The translations under genes and the position numbers were made by a program. A DNA stretch of 64,000 nt from Pseudomonadota bacterium (lineage in GTDB: Bacteria; Pseudomonadota; Alphaproteobacteria; Rhizobiales; Beijerinckiaceae). The stretch's first letter is position 1. Every line of letters starts with the position of its first letter. Below, in pieces: positions 28,725 through 39,735 of the stretch. The stretch covers positions 62,001-126,000 of the forward strand of contig JAIUNR010000004.1 in NCBI GenBank assembly GCA_020161575.1, written 5' to 3'. The notes under the pieces are model-generated. The model was not told where the DNA came from, ran no database searches, and worked only from the letters and a program-made list of their open reading frames with translations.

Positions 28725-29568
28725 GGCTGATGAGGTTCCCCAACTTTTCGACCCCGTCAAGGCGCAAGCCGCGCTGACGCGGGCACGGCGGAACGAACCC
28801 GCGCCGTTCCTGCTCGACAGGCTTTGCGAGGATCTCATCGAGCGCCTCGAGCCCGTGATGCGGGATCTGCCGCCAGCGCTCGATCTCGGCACACCCGATC
28901 ATGCCTTCGGGAAGGCGCTTGTCGCGGCGGGGCGGCTCGACGCCTTCGACGCGCCCATCCCCGAAGAACTGGCAGATGCCCCCGCGGCGCATTACGGCCT
29001 CGTCCTTTCCGGCGCCTTCCTGCATGGTGTCAATGATCTGCCCGGTTTTGTTGCGCAGGCACGGCGCGTATTGCGGCCGGACGGGCTGTTCCTCGCCGCC
29101 TTTCCCGGAGGTGACACCCTTCACGAGCTGCGGGCTGCGCTGATCGAGGCGGAAAGCGAGATACGCGGCGCGGCGGGCCTGCGCGTTTTCCCCATGGTCG
29201 AGATCCGGGCCGCCGGCGCCCTCCTTCAGCGCGCCGGGCTCGCCCTGCCCGTGGCGGATAGCGAGAAGGTCGTGGTGCGCTATGCGAGCATGTTCGGGCT
29301 GATCCGCGACCTGCGCGCGATGGGCGCGAATGCCGCGAGTCTCGTGCGCCCCGGCCTTCCCCCGCTTACCCGTGCGATCGCGATGCGCGCGGCGCAGATC
29401 TATGCCGAACGTTTCGCCGATCCGGACGGACGCATCCGCGCGACTTTCGAATTCATCTGGATTTCAGGATGGGCGCCGCATGCGAGCCAGCAGAAGCCGC
29501 TGCGCCCCGGTTCGGCGAAAGTCAGCCTCAAGGATGCCTTGAGCCAGAACCACAAAAAGGACGAATGA
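28723..29568 (+). CDS. SAM-dependent methyltransferase-fold protein, NDUFAF5-like
   Basis: The 281-residue protein has a methyltransferase fold (LDLGTPDHAFGKAL in the motif I position, LVLSGAFLHGVNDLPG, LRPDGLFLAAFPGG) and the C-terminal FEFIWISGWAPHASQQKPL block typical of NDUFAF5, the mitochondrial complex I assembly factor that hydroxylates an arginine of NDUFS7. A complex I assembly role is therefore likely in this alphaproteobacterium but is inferred. It starts in the same CATG as comF on the other strand. Confidence 0.78.
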   Translation: MADEVPQLFDPVKAQAALTRARRNEPAPFLLDRLCEDLIERLEPVMRDLPPALDLGTPDHAFGKALVAAGRLDAFDAPIPEELADAPAAHYGLVLSGAFLHGVNDLPGFVAQARRVLRPDGLFLAAFPGGDTLHELRAALIEAESEIRGAAGLRVFPMVEIRAAGALLQRAGLALPVADSEKVVVRYASMFGLIRDLRAMGANAASLVRPGLPPLTRAIAMRAAQIYAERFADPDGRIRATFEFIWISGWAPHASQQKPLRPGSAKVSLKDALSQNHKKDE

Positions 29569-29588
29569 AGCCAACATCCGCCCCGCCC

Positions 29589-29765
29589 TCAGCCGAAGGC
29601 GCCCGAAATGAAGGCGCGGGTATTCGACCAGCCTGTCTGCAATCCCTCGGTGATCGCCGGAAAGGCGGTGGCGACGGCGATCGCCATAATGCCCGCGATC
29701 AGGCTGTACTCGATCGACACAGCCCCCGTTTCATCACCAACGAAGCGCCTGAACAATCCAGCCAT
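29589..29765 (-). CDS. Flp-type type IVb pilin subunit
   Basis: The 58-residue prepilin has a short basic leader, the cleavage context TGAVSIEYSLIAG (cut after Gly, Glu at +5) and one hydrophobic helix. GGAGAGG precedes the ATG at 29765. Flp pilins are normally processed by CpaA/TadV and assembled by the Tad secretion system, but no tad genes lie nearby. It sits 46 bases downstream of mutT on the same strand. Confidence 0.85.
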   Translation of the reverse strand: MAGLFRRFVGDETGAVSIEYSLIAGIMAIAVATAFPAITEGLQTGWSNTRAFISGAFG

Positions 29766-29811
29766 GCCTGCCTCTCCATGTCTTGCAGCAGGCAAGGGTG
29801 AACCCGGCCCG

Positions 29812-30210
29812 CTACAGAAGATCAATGAGCGCGGGAATCAGCGGCGCGTCCGCCGGCGGCATGGGGTAATCCCGCAACCGGTTCGGCGCGACCCATCGGA
29901 TCGCCTGATGCTCAACCGCGCGCGGGTTTCCTTCCCATCGGCGGCAGACATAAAGTGGCATCAGGAGATGAAAATCCTCATAACGGTGCGACGCGAAGCT
30001 CAGGGGTGCGAGGCAGGGTTCCTTAACCGTGATGCCAAGCTCCTCATGCAACTCCCGTATAAGGGTCTCTTCCGGGCGCTCGCCCGGTTCGATCTTCCCG
30101 CCGGGGAATTCCCACAGGCCGGCAAGCTGCTTGCCTTCCGGCCTCTGCGCGATGAGCACGCGCCGGTCCGCATCGACCAGCGCGACGGCAACGACGAGGA
30201 GGAGCTTCAA
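29812..30210 (-). CDS. mutT: (Deoxy)nucleoside triphosphate pyrophosphohydrolase, MutT type
   Basis: This Nudix hydrolase removes oxidised nucleotides such as 8-oxo-dGTP. The 132-residue protein has [17 protein letters not shown] followed by [10 protein letters not shown], a complete Nudix box, and the [17 protein letters not shown] context typical of MutT. The start is a TTG at 30210 overlapping the argJ stop (TTGA), so translation is coupled to argJ. Confidence 0.9.
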   Translation of the reverse strand: MKLLLVVAVALVDADRRVLIAQRPEGKQLAGLWEFPGGKIEPGERPEETLIRELHEELGITVKEPCLAPLSFASHRYEDFHLLMPLYVCRRWEGNPRAVEHQAIRWVAPNRLRDYPMPPADAPLIPALIDLL

Positions 30211-31463
30211 GAGCGATAATCCCCGTTGATCTCGACATAGGCCTTGGTGAGATCGCAGGTATAGACGCTCGCCTTCCCGCGTCCGAGACCGATCTCGACG
30301 CGGATCTCCACATTCTCGCCCGTCATGTACTCGGAAACCTTGCCTTCGTCATAGGCACTGTCCCGCGCGCCGTTCACCGCCACCCGGTGAGGGCCGAAAT
30401 GGATGGCGAGCAGGTCGCGCTCGGCCGGCTCGCCTGCCTTGCCGACCGCCATGACGATGCGGCCCCAATTGGCGTCTTCGCCTGCGATTGCTGTCTTGAC
30501 CAGCGGTGAATTGGCGATGGATAGCGCGATTTTCTTGGCGGAGTTGCGGCTCTTTGCACCCTCGACCGTGATCGAGATGAACTTGCGCGCGCCCTCGCCA
30601 TCCCTGACCACCTGGAGGGCGAGATCGAGCAGAACCTTTTTCAGCGCGGAGCGGAAGGCGGAAAGGCGCGGATCCTTCGCCGCAGTCACCGGATTCTGAC
30701 CGCGTTTCTGAGCCGCGCCGGTGGCGAAGAGCATCAGGGTGTCGGAGGTCGAGGTATCGCTGTCCACCGTGATCGCGTTGAAACTGTCGCGCACGCCTTC
30801 CGAAAGGCAGGCCTGCAGCGCATCGCCTGCAATCGCGGCGTCGGTGAAAACGAAGGAAAGCATGGTCGCCATATCCGGCGCGATCATTCCCGCGCCCTTG
30901 GCGATGCCGGTGATCGTGACCTCCACGCCGTCAATCTTCGTCTTTTTCGTCGCGACCTTGGGAAAGGTGTCGGTGGTCATGATGGCGCGCGCGGCATCCT
31001 GCCAGGCATCGCCGGAAACGCGGGCCGCGCAATCCGCCAGAACCCCGTTGAACTTCGTTGCATCGAGCGGCTCGCCGATAACCCCGGTCGAGGCCAGGGC
31101 GATCTCCTCCGGTTTGCAGGCGAGGGCCTTGGCGGCGATCTCGGCGGTGAGCTTCACCGCCTCCTTGCCTTTCTGCCCCGTGAAAGCGTTGGCATTGCCG
31201 GAATTGACGACAATCCCCCGCGCCAAACGCCCGTTGCCAGTCAAAACGGCCCGGCACCAATCCACCGCCGCCGAAGGGCAGCGGGATTTGGTGAACACGC
31301 CGGCCATGGTCGTCCCCTCGGCGAGTTTCACCAGGAGCACATCGGTTCGGCCCTTGTATCGGATCCCGGCTTCGGCGGTCGCGAAGGCAACCCCTTCCAG
31401 GGCTGCCGGTTTCGGCGTCTTCTTGGGGGCGAGAGGGGAAACGGGAACGTTCTTGCCGGCCAC
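30207..31463 (-). CDS. argJ: Bifunctional glutamate N-acetyltransferase / ornithine acetyltransferase
   Basis: ArgJ transfers the acetyl group from N-acetylornithine to glutamate in the cyclic arginine pathway. The 418-residue precursor contains the self-cleavage site in [13 protein letters not shown] (between Ala and Thr), [39 protein letters not shown] and GEDANWGRI. The GTG at 31463, with GGAGA six bases upstream, fits the family start; the open frame before it lacks similarity. mutT follows with a 4-base overlap. Confidence 0.94.
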   Translation of the reverse strand: MAGKNVPVSPLAPKKTPKPAALEGVAFATAEAGIRYKGRTDVLLVKLAEGTTMAGVFTKSRCPSAAVDWCRAVLTGNGRLARGIVVNSGNANAFTGQKGKEAVKLTAEIAAKALACKPEEIALASTGVIGEPLDATKFNGVLADCAARVSGDAWQDAARAIMTTDTFPKVATKKTKIDGVEVTITGIAKGAGMIAPDMATMLSFVFTDAAIAGDALQACLSEGVRDSFNAITVDSDTSTSDTLMLFATGAAQKRGQNPVTAAKDPRLSAFRSALKKVLLDLALQVVRDGEGARKFISITVEGAKSRNSAKKIALSIANSPLVKTAIAGEDANWGRIVMAVGKAGEPAERDLLAIHFGPHRVAVNGARDSAYDEGKVSEYMTGENVEIRVEIGLGRGKASVYTCDLTKAYVEINGDYRS

Positions 31464-31615
31464 GGCGCATCTCCATGCTGGTTTTGAACCGGACTGCCCC
31501 AATCCACCCCCCAAGGCAAGAGATCAGCCGCAATTCGCACCCCTCGGATGCCCAAATGACGCCGGCAAGCGGAACATTAAGGGATTGGGGACAAATTGCC
31601 TCTACCTTCGGTTGC

Positions 31616-32425
31616 ATGTTTGCGCAGATCTTCGAGACCAACCTCGCCGATTGCTATCATGCGCCAGAAGCCTCGCTGCTGCTGATGCTCTGGGAGGTGG
31701 CGCGCGACGGCCGTGCCATGCCGGAAATCGGCGACATTCCGCGTGCCCGCCTGGTTTATCTCCTTGACGATCTGATGATCCTCATCCCGATCGGCAACGG
31801 CGATTTCTTCTATGATCATTACGGCCAGCGCATCGCCCAGTATTCCGGCTTCAATATGCAGGGCAAGAAGGTGAGCGATTTCCATGGAGAAATCCGCGAT
31901 TTCTACCGCATGCTCTATTCGCGAGTGTGCAAGGAACAACGCCCGCTCGGCTCGCTGCATCGACTCGGCGCCTATGGCGAAATTCCGAGCTGGGAGCGCC
32001 TGATCCTGCCGATTGGAGGCAAGGAAGTCGAGCAGTTGCTGGTCATGAACAAGGTTCGCGGGTTCGCGGCCGAACTCACGCAGCTCGATGTCGCCGCCCG
32101 CGGACGGGGCGTGATCATCCTGCAGGTCCATGCCGATTCACGCACCGAAATCGTGGGGGCAAACACGCTGGCCCGAAAGGCGCTTGGGCAGCGCTCAGAC
32201 GAGATGATCGGCAAGACGCTGGCCTATTACTTTCCCGCCGCGCACGACTACGACCTTGCCGTGCTGATGACAAAACCACTGCCGGAGGAGACCACGCCGG
32301 GCGAGAGCGGGCCGCGCCATCACATCGTGTTTGGCAACCTCCTGCTCTCTGCCTATCCGCACCAGGGCAATCTGGTGATTGAATTCGAGCCCGCGGAAAA
32401 TTCCCGGACCACCCCCTTCGCGTGA
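31616..32425 (+). CDS. PAS_5-type PAS-domain protein
   Basis: The product (269 residues from the ATG at 31616; ATGs at 31556 and 31475 are possible) contains a PAS_5-like region common in alphaproteobacteria: LLLMLWEVARDGRAMPEIGDIPRARLVYLLDDLMIL, then FFYDHYGQRIAQYSGFNMQGK. A second region follows (EIVGANTLARKALGQRSDEMIGKTL) that looks like another PAS fold. No output domain is seen. Ligand and function are unknown. It is divergent from argJ and ends 3 bases before the parvulin gene. Confidence 0.7.
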   Translation: MFAQIFETNLADCYHAPEASLLLMLWEVARDGRAMPEIGDIPRARLVYLLDDLMILIPIGNGDFFYDHYGQRIAQYSGFNMQGKKVSDFHGEIRDFYRMLYSRVCKEQRPLGSLHRLGAYGEIPSWERLILPIGGKEVEQLLVMNKVRGFAAELTQLDVAARGRGVIILQVHADSRTEIVGANTLARKALGQRSDEMIGKTLAYYFPAAHDYDLAVLMTKPLPEETTPGESGPRHHIVFGNLLLSAYPHQGNLVIEFEPAENSRTTPFA

Positions 32426-32428
32426 GGC

Positions 32429-33235
32429 TTACTGTTTTTTCTCGATCTTCTCCACCTTCGCGCCTTCGCGCAGCTTGGCGAGATATTCGCTCTGCGCCTT
32501 CTGCGCCAGGGCCTGCTGAAGGCGCTCCTTGACTTGATCAAGCGTCGGAATCGGGCGGTTGCGCTTTTCCTCAAGCTTGATCACGTGCCAACCAAACTGG
32601 CTCTTCACGGGCTCGGAGATCTCGCCGGGTTTGAGTGCGAAGGCCGCAGCGGAGAATTCCGGCACCATGCGCTCCTTGGTGAAGAAGCCAAGATCGCCGC
32701 CTTCCGCGCCCGAGCCGGGATCCTTCGAGGCTTCCTTGGCGATTTTGGCGAAATCCTCGCCGCCCTTGAGGCGCGCATGGATCTTCTTGGCCTCGTCCTC
32801 CTGCTCGACGAGAATATGACGCGCACGCGCCTCCTCGACCGGCTTCAGCTGCGCGACCTGCTCGTCGTAATATTTCTTCACCGCCTCGGGCGTCGCGGCC
32901 TTCTCGCCTTCCGTGGTCAGAAGGCGCTCCATGAGGACGCGGTCCTGCGCATAGGCCATCTTGCGCTTGAAATCATCGCCTTGATCCAGCTTGTCCGCGC
33001 GCGCCTTCTGGGCCGAGATCTTCACCTCGATGAGGAAATCGAGCGCCGCTTCCTTGAGCCGTTCCGGCGGCAGATTGGGATACTGCCCGGCGAGATCCTC
33101 GGAAGCGATCGCGACATCAGCCTCCGTCACCGGCTCGCCATTGACGCTCGCCAGCACTTTCGGCTGCTGGGCGAAAACCGCGCCGGCGGAAAGGGCGCCG
33201 GCGGCAACAAGGGCGAGCAACAAGGAAGAGCGCAT
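32429..33235 (-). CDS. Periplasmic peptidyl-prolyl isomerase, parvulin (PpiC/SurA) type
   Basis: The 268-residue protein has a signal peptide (MRSSLLLALVAAGALSAGAVFA, cut after A-F-A), a SurA-like N-terminal helical part and a parvulin domain (ARHILVEQEDEAKKI, GGDLGFFTKERMVPEFSAAAF, SQFGWHVIKLEE). It probably folds exported or outer-membrane proteins. It is transcribed divergently from secA, and both serve export. Confidence 0.9.
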   Translation of the reverse strand: MRSSLLLALVAAGALSAGAVFAQQPKVLASVNGEPVTEADVAIASEDLAGQYPNLPPERLKEAALDFLIEVKISAQKARADKLDQGDDFKRKMAYAQDRVLMERLLTTEGEKAATPEAVKKYYDEQVAQLKPVEEARARHILVEQEDEAKKIHARLKGGEDFAKIAKEASKDPGSGAEGGDLGFFTKERMVPEFSAAAFALKPGEISEPVKSQFGWHVIKLEEKRNRPIPTLDQVKERLQQALAQKAQSEYLAKLREGAKVEKIEKKQ

Positions 33236-33547
33236 GAAAGAATTCCCCTATGGCCGAGATGGACGGCATGTTAGACGCGCGAAACGCGCGAGGTTCCGAT
33301 AGCCCAAAGCGGGCGCGCTGGCGAGGCTTTTAGGGCGCGAAGGCTGGCTGGATGCACCCGCTCGTGCTTTCGCGCACCCTTCCTCTCGCGCGATCATTGA
33401 CAATCGCCCCCCTCGATCCTTATCTCCGCACGAGGTTTGCCCGGAATTTCCGGGCTTTGGGCCTGTTTCGGGCGTTATTCTCGAACCGGCGCGGCGCGTG
33501 AGCGCAAACGGCTTCCGCCCCTCACGGGCGAGAACAAGGATAGAAGC
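33236..33547. other. 312-base gap between divergent parvulin and secA genes
   Basis: No gene is seen. The gap holds the secA promoter (33397-33425) and, in the presumed secA leader, a 17-base perfect palindrome at 33439-33455 (GCCCGGAA-T-TTCCGGGC) followed by TTTGGGCCTGTTT. The rest is GC-rich with short repeats such as CGCGCGAAACGCGCG. The palindrome could be a regulatory hairpin or an operator; neither is shown. Confidence 0.5.
33397..33425 (+). promoter_or_regulatory. Sigma70 promoter of secA
   Basis: A consensus TTGACA at 33397-33402 and TTATCT at 33420-33425 are exactly 17 bases apart. Transcription would start near 33432, leaving a leader of about 115 bases before the secA ATG. Confidence 0.72.
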
Positions 33548-36397
<2,850 letters not shown>

Positions 36398-36405
36398 GCG
36401 GGGCG

Positions 36406-37002
36406 ATGAGTTTCCTCGACAGGCTCCGTGATCTGCGCGCGAATGCGCAGATCCGCCGCTGGGTGCGCGAGGGCATGCCCCTGCCGCCGGTCCCGGCCGC
36501 CAAGCGCAGGATCATCCTCGGGCTGCTCGCCAAGCACGGGCTGAAGACCTTCGTGGAAACCGGAACCTTCAAGGGCGATACGCTGGCCTGCGTCGCCGCG
36601 CGCGACATCCGCGCCATCTCGGTCGAGCTCTCGCACGAATATTTCAACCGGGCGAACCAGCGCTTCAACGGTCGCCCCAATGTCGAACTGCATCAGGGCG
36701 ATTCGGGCGAGGTCCTGCCCCGCATCGTCGCCACGCTGAACGAACCCGCCTTGTTCTGGCTCGACGGGCATTATTCCGCCGGCGGCACGGCGCATGGCGA
36801 GCTGGCCTCGCCGATCAGCGCCGAAATGCAATCCATCCTGCATTCCCCGATCAAGAACCACGTGATCCTGATCGACGATGCGCATGAATTCACCGGCGAG
36901 GGCGGCTATCCCGAACTCGGGCGTTTTCTCAGCTCGATCGCCGCGGATGGCCAGTATCGGACGAGCATCCACGCCAATATCGTGGTGCTCGAACCGCGAT
37001 GA
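36406..37002 (+). CDS. Methyltransferase-fold protein of unknown function
   Basis: The 198-residue protein starts 8 bases after secA and shares its transcript. It has FVETGTFKGDTLACVAA (a motif I-like loop, about 45-60), ISVELSHEYFNRANQRF and ALFWLDGHYSAGGTAHGE, then VILIDDAHEFTG, a layout seen in small SAM-dependent methyltransferase-like proteins. I do not recognise a characterised family, and no substrate can be named. A strong terminator follows at once. Confidence 0.65.
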   Translation: MSFLDRLRDLRANAQIRRWVREGMPLPPVPAAKRRIILGLLAKHGLKTFVETGTFKGDTLACVAARDIRAISVELSHEYFNRANQRFNGRPNVELHQGDSGEVLPRIVATLNEPALFWLDGHYSAGGTAHGELASPISAEMQSILHSPIKNHVILIDDAHEFTGEGGYPELGRFLSSIAADGQYRTSIHANIVVLEPR

Positions 37003-37005
37003 AAA

Positions 37006-37036
37006 AAGGGCGCCGCGTGGCGCCCTTGTCCTTTTC
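37006..37036. terminator. Bidirectional Rho-independent terminator
   Basis: AAGGGCGCC at 37006-37014 pairs perfectly with 37019-37027 across the loop GCGT. On the plus strand GTCCTTTTC follows; on the minus strand the six A residues at 37002-37007 give a T run. It can end both the secA transcript and the opposing L,D-transpeptidase transcript. Confidence 0.85.
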
Positions 37037-37056
37037 AGCGTATTTGGCCCAGCGCC

Positions 37057-38490
37057 TTAACGGCGCGGCGGCGCCCTTGGCGGCACCGGCGCCTGGACGG
37101 GCTGCGGTTGGATCTCCTCGGCGCCCTTGGAATTCGCGGTCAGCGTTGAAAGCGAGCCGAAGAGCTTCTGGTAGAAAGCCGGCTCCTCCTTCTTGACATC
37201 CCCCGCCACCAGCGCCGTCGGCGCCACGGGATTGGGGGCTGCGGCAACCGCCTTGGGCGCGGCGCCATTGGCCTTTGGCGCGCTTGCAGCTGCCGGCGCG
37301 GGCGCAGCCGGCTGCGGCGCCGAGGCAAGCTGTTGCTGCGCCTTGATCTGCGTCGCCTTGGCGAGCAGGGCCTGCCGGTTCAGCCCACGGGCCTGATCAT
37401 GCGGAACTTCCACCGCACCGAAATCAATTGCTTCCGGGCGGGAGATCAGCTCGGGTTCGCGCGGCGCGCCGGAGCGGGGCGCAGCAACGGCTACGATGGT
37501 CGAATCGCTCCCTGCGCTGGCATAGGGCGAATGGCGATAAGCGGGATGCTGATCGCCGTCATGATAGACCTGCTTCACGGCCTTGACGCCGGATTGAACG
37601 AGGCTTGCCACCTGCTGTTCGTCCGCGCGCGCCTTCTGCGCCACCTGCGCCTCAAGCGCCTCGTCGCGCTGGAGCGGGGGGCAGGAAGCGCCAGCTTCGA
37701 GGCTGGCACCATCCTTGCCCTGGGCATTGAACACGTAGCGGCGATTGCAGACCGAGACCTGCACTTCCCGCTTCGTCACATCGAAATGATCGGCCCCTTC
37801 CTTGAGGTTCTTCCAGAAGGGCATGTTCTCGTCGGCGCGGAACTTGGCGAGGTTCTCGGCGCTCATGCGGAAGGGGAAGGATTGCATCTGCACGGCCTTC
37901 TGCCCGCCGCCGAAGGCCTCGCGCGTGAGCGCGTAGATATCCGCGATCTGCTCGTCCGTCATCGAGAAGCAGCCGCGCGAAGAGCATGCACCATGCACCA
38001 TGATATTGGTGCCGTTGCGGCCATGGGCGCGGTCGAACGCGTTTGGATAGCCGACATTGAAGGAGAGATAATAGGAAGAATTCGGATTGAGCTGGTTCTG
38101 CGTGATCGCATAGAAGCCCTCGGGCACCTGCCGGTCGCCCTCGACCTTTTTCGGCCCGAGCTGGCCGGACCAGCGGCACATGGGGAAGGTCTTGAGCAGC
38201 GCATATTGGCCGGAAGCATCCTGCTTCCAGACCTCAAGCTCGCTTTCCTTCTTGTAGGTGCGGATCAGGATGGGCGAGCGGGCATTCATGCCCTTCTGGC
38301 TCATCAGCGCCTGCATCTGCGGCGAGATCGGCACGTAATGCCGGGAATTCGAGGGAAGACGTCCGTTTTCCTCGCAGCCCGCCAGCGCGAGCACGCCTGA
38401 CAAAGCCGCAACGATCATCAAAGGCCGAGCGGCGCGCAGGGAAGAAAAGCGCGGTTCAAGACCCGAAGCACGAAGCACGGAACACCTCAT
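37057..38490 (-). CDS. L,D-transpeptidase (YkuD family) lipoprotein
   Basis: The 477-residue protein has a lipoprotein signal (ALSGVLALAGC, cysteine about residue 39) and a YkuD-type catalytic domain with VHGACSSRGCFSM (catalytic Cys and His) preceded by GFYAITQ and SFNVGYPNAFDR. Such enzymes cross-link peptidoglycan or attach outer-membrane proteins to it. The C-terminal ~200 residues are low complexity, rich in Ala, Pro and Gln, as in spacer tails. The gene ends near a bidirectional terminator. Confidence 0.85.
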   Translation of the reverse strand: MRCSVLRASGLEPRFSSLRAARPLMIVAALSGVLALAGCEENGRLPSNSRHYVPISPQMQALMSQKGMNARSPILIRTYKKESELEVWKQDASGQYALLKTFPMCRWSGQLGPKKVEGDRQVPEGFYAITQNQLNPNSSYYLSFNVGYPNAFDRAHGRNGTNIMVHGACSSRGCFSMTDEQIADIYALTREAFGGGQKAVQMQSFPFRMSAENLAKFRADENMPFWKNLKEGADHFDVTKREVQVSVCNRRYVFNAQGKDGASLEAGASCPPLQRDEALEAQVAQKARADEQQVASLVQSGVKAVKQVYHDGDQHPAYRHSPYASAGSDSTIVAVAAPRSGAPREPELISRPEAIDFGAVEVPHDQARGLNRQALLAKATQIKAQQQLASAPQPAAPAPAAASAPKANGAAPKAVAAAPNPVAPTALVAGDVKKEEPAFYQKLFGSLSTLTANSKGAEEIQPQPVQAPVPPRAPPRR

Positions 38491-38564
38491 TCACGTCACA
38501 CCACCTTGCTGCGATGATGCAGCACGGAGGCGGAATTAAGACCCGGATCCTAAACGAAGTCTTT

Positions 38565-38577
38565 TGTGGTTACCACA
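38565..38577. repeat. Perfect 13-base palindrome upstream of the L,D-transpeptidase gene
   Basis: TGTGGT-T-ACCACA lies 75 bases upstream of the start at 38490, in the 156-base gap after accA. Its size and symmetry suit a dimeric regulator, but no known consensus was matched. Confidence 0.35.
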
Positions 38578-38646
38578 TAACTCGTCAACAGGATCAACAG
38601 AACCTTAACCGCAAATTTCCTCGTACGCCTTGCGCCACGACAAGGA

Positions 38647-39597
38647 TCAGAGCTTGCGGCCGATGGCGAGGAATTTCTCGGCACGCGCATCGCGCAAGGC
38701 CACAGGCGAAAGCCCGGACAATTCCCGCAATGCGCCCTCGATCGCCGCGCCGACATTCGCGATCGCGCCCGCCCGGTCGCGATGGGCACCGCCCACGGGT
38801 TCCGCCACGATGGAATCGATCACGCCCATGCGCAGGAGATCCTGCGCCGTGCTCTTCATCGCCGTCGCCGCCTCCTGCGCCCGCGCCGAATCGCGCCAGA
38901 GAATGGAGGCCGCTGCTTCGGGCGAGATCACGGAATAGATCGCGTGCTCGAGCATCATCACGCGATTGGCGGCAGCGATCGCGATCGCGCCGCCCGAACC
39001 GCCTTCGCCAAGAATCACCGCGACATTGGGCACACCGAGTGCAAGGCAGGCATCGGTCGAGCGGGCGATGGCCTCGGCCTGACCGCGTTCCTCGGCGCCG
39101 ATGCCGGGATAGGCACCTGCCGTATCGACCAGCGAGATCACCGGCAGGCCGAAGCGATCCGCCAGCTCCATGATCCGTTGCGCCTTGCGGTAGCCTTCGG
39201 GCCGCGCCATGCCGAAATTGTGTTTGAGACGCGCCTCGGTATCCGAGCCCTTCTCCTGCCCGAGAACCGCGACAGGTTGACCACGGAACCGGCCGAAACC
39301 GGCAATCACCGCCGCATCCTCGCCGAAAACCCGGTCCCCCGCGAGCGGCGTGAATTCGCTGATGAGCCCGGCGACGTAATCAAGACAATGAGGCCTGTCC
39401 TGATGGCGGGCGACGAAGGTCTTCTGCCAGGGCGTCAGATTGGCGTAGAGATCACGCAAGGCGATCCCGGCCTTGGCTTCGAGCTTGCCGACTTCCTCGT
39501 CGATCGAGGCCGCCCCGTCCTTGTCGGCGAGCGCACGCAGTTCCGCGATCTTGCTCTCAAGCTCGGCAACAGGCTTTTCGAAATCGAGATAACGCAT
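38647..39597 (-). CDS. accA: Acetyl-CoA carboxylase carboxyltransferase subunit alpha
   Basis: With AccD, AccA transfers the carboxyl group from biotin carrier to acetyl-CoA, the first step in fatty acid synthesis. The 316-residue protein starts YLDFEKPVAELESKIAEL and contains DRPHCLDYVAGL, GQEKGSDTEARLKHNFGMARPEGYRKA, LVDTAGAYPGIGAEERGQ and ILGEGGSGGAIAIAAAN, all AccA signatures. Length is normal. xerD lies upstream on the same strand, 138 bases away. Confidence 0.95.
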   Translation of the reverse strand: MRYLDFEKPVAELESKIAELRALADKDGAASIDEEVGKLEAKAGIALRDLYANLTPWQKTFVARHQDRPHCLDYVAGLISEFTPLAGDRVFGEDAAVIAGFGRFRGQPVAVLGQEKGSDTEARLKHNFGMARPEGYRKAQRIMELADRFGLPVISLVDTAGAYPGIGAEERGQAEAIARSTDACLALGVPNVAVILGEGGSGGAIAIAAANRVMMLEHAIYSVISPEAAASILWRDSARAQEAATAMKSTAQDLLRMGVIDSIVAEPVGGAHRDRAGAIANVGAAIEGALRELSGLSPVALRDARAEKFLAIGRKL

Positions 39598-39735
39598 TCG
39601 GAAGTGAACCCCGATGGCAGGCGGGCCATGAACCCGGACCCTGCGACAATAAGCGGGAGACCCCTCCCGGAAGGCGCCGCAACCTGACGAGAGAAGCTTG
39701 CCGCGTCAAGTCAAAACGCATTTCGCGGCGGTTTC

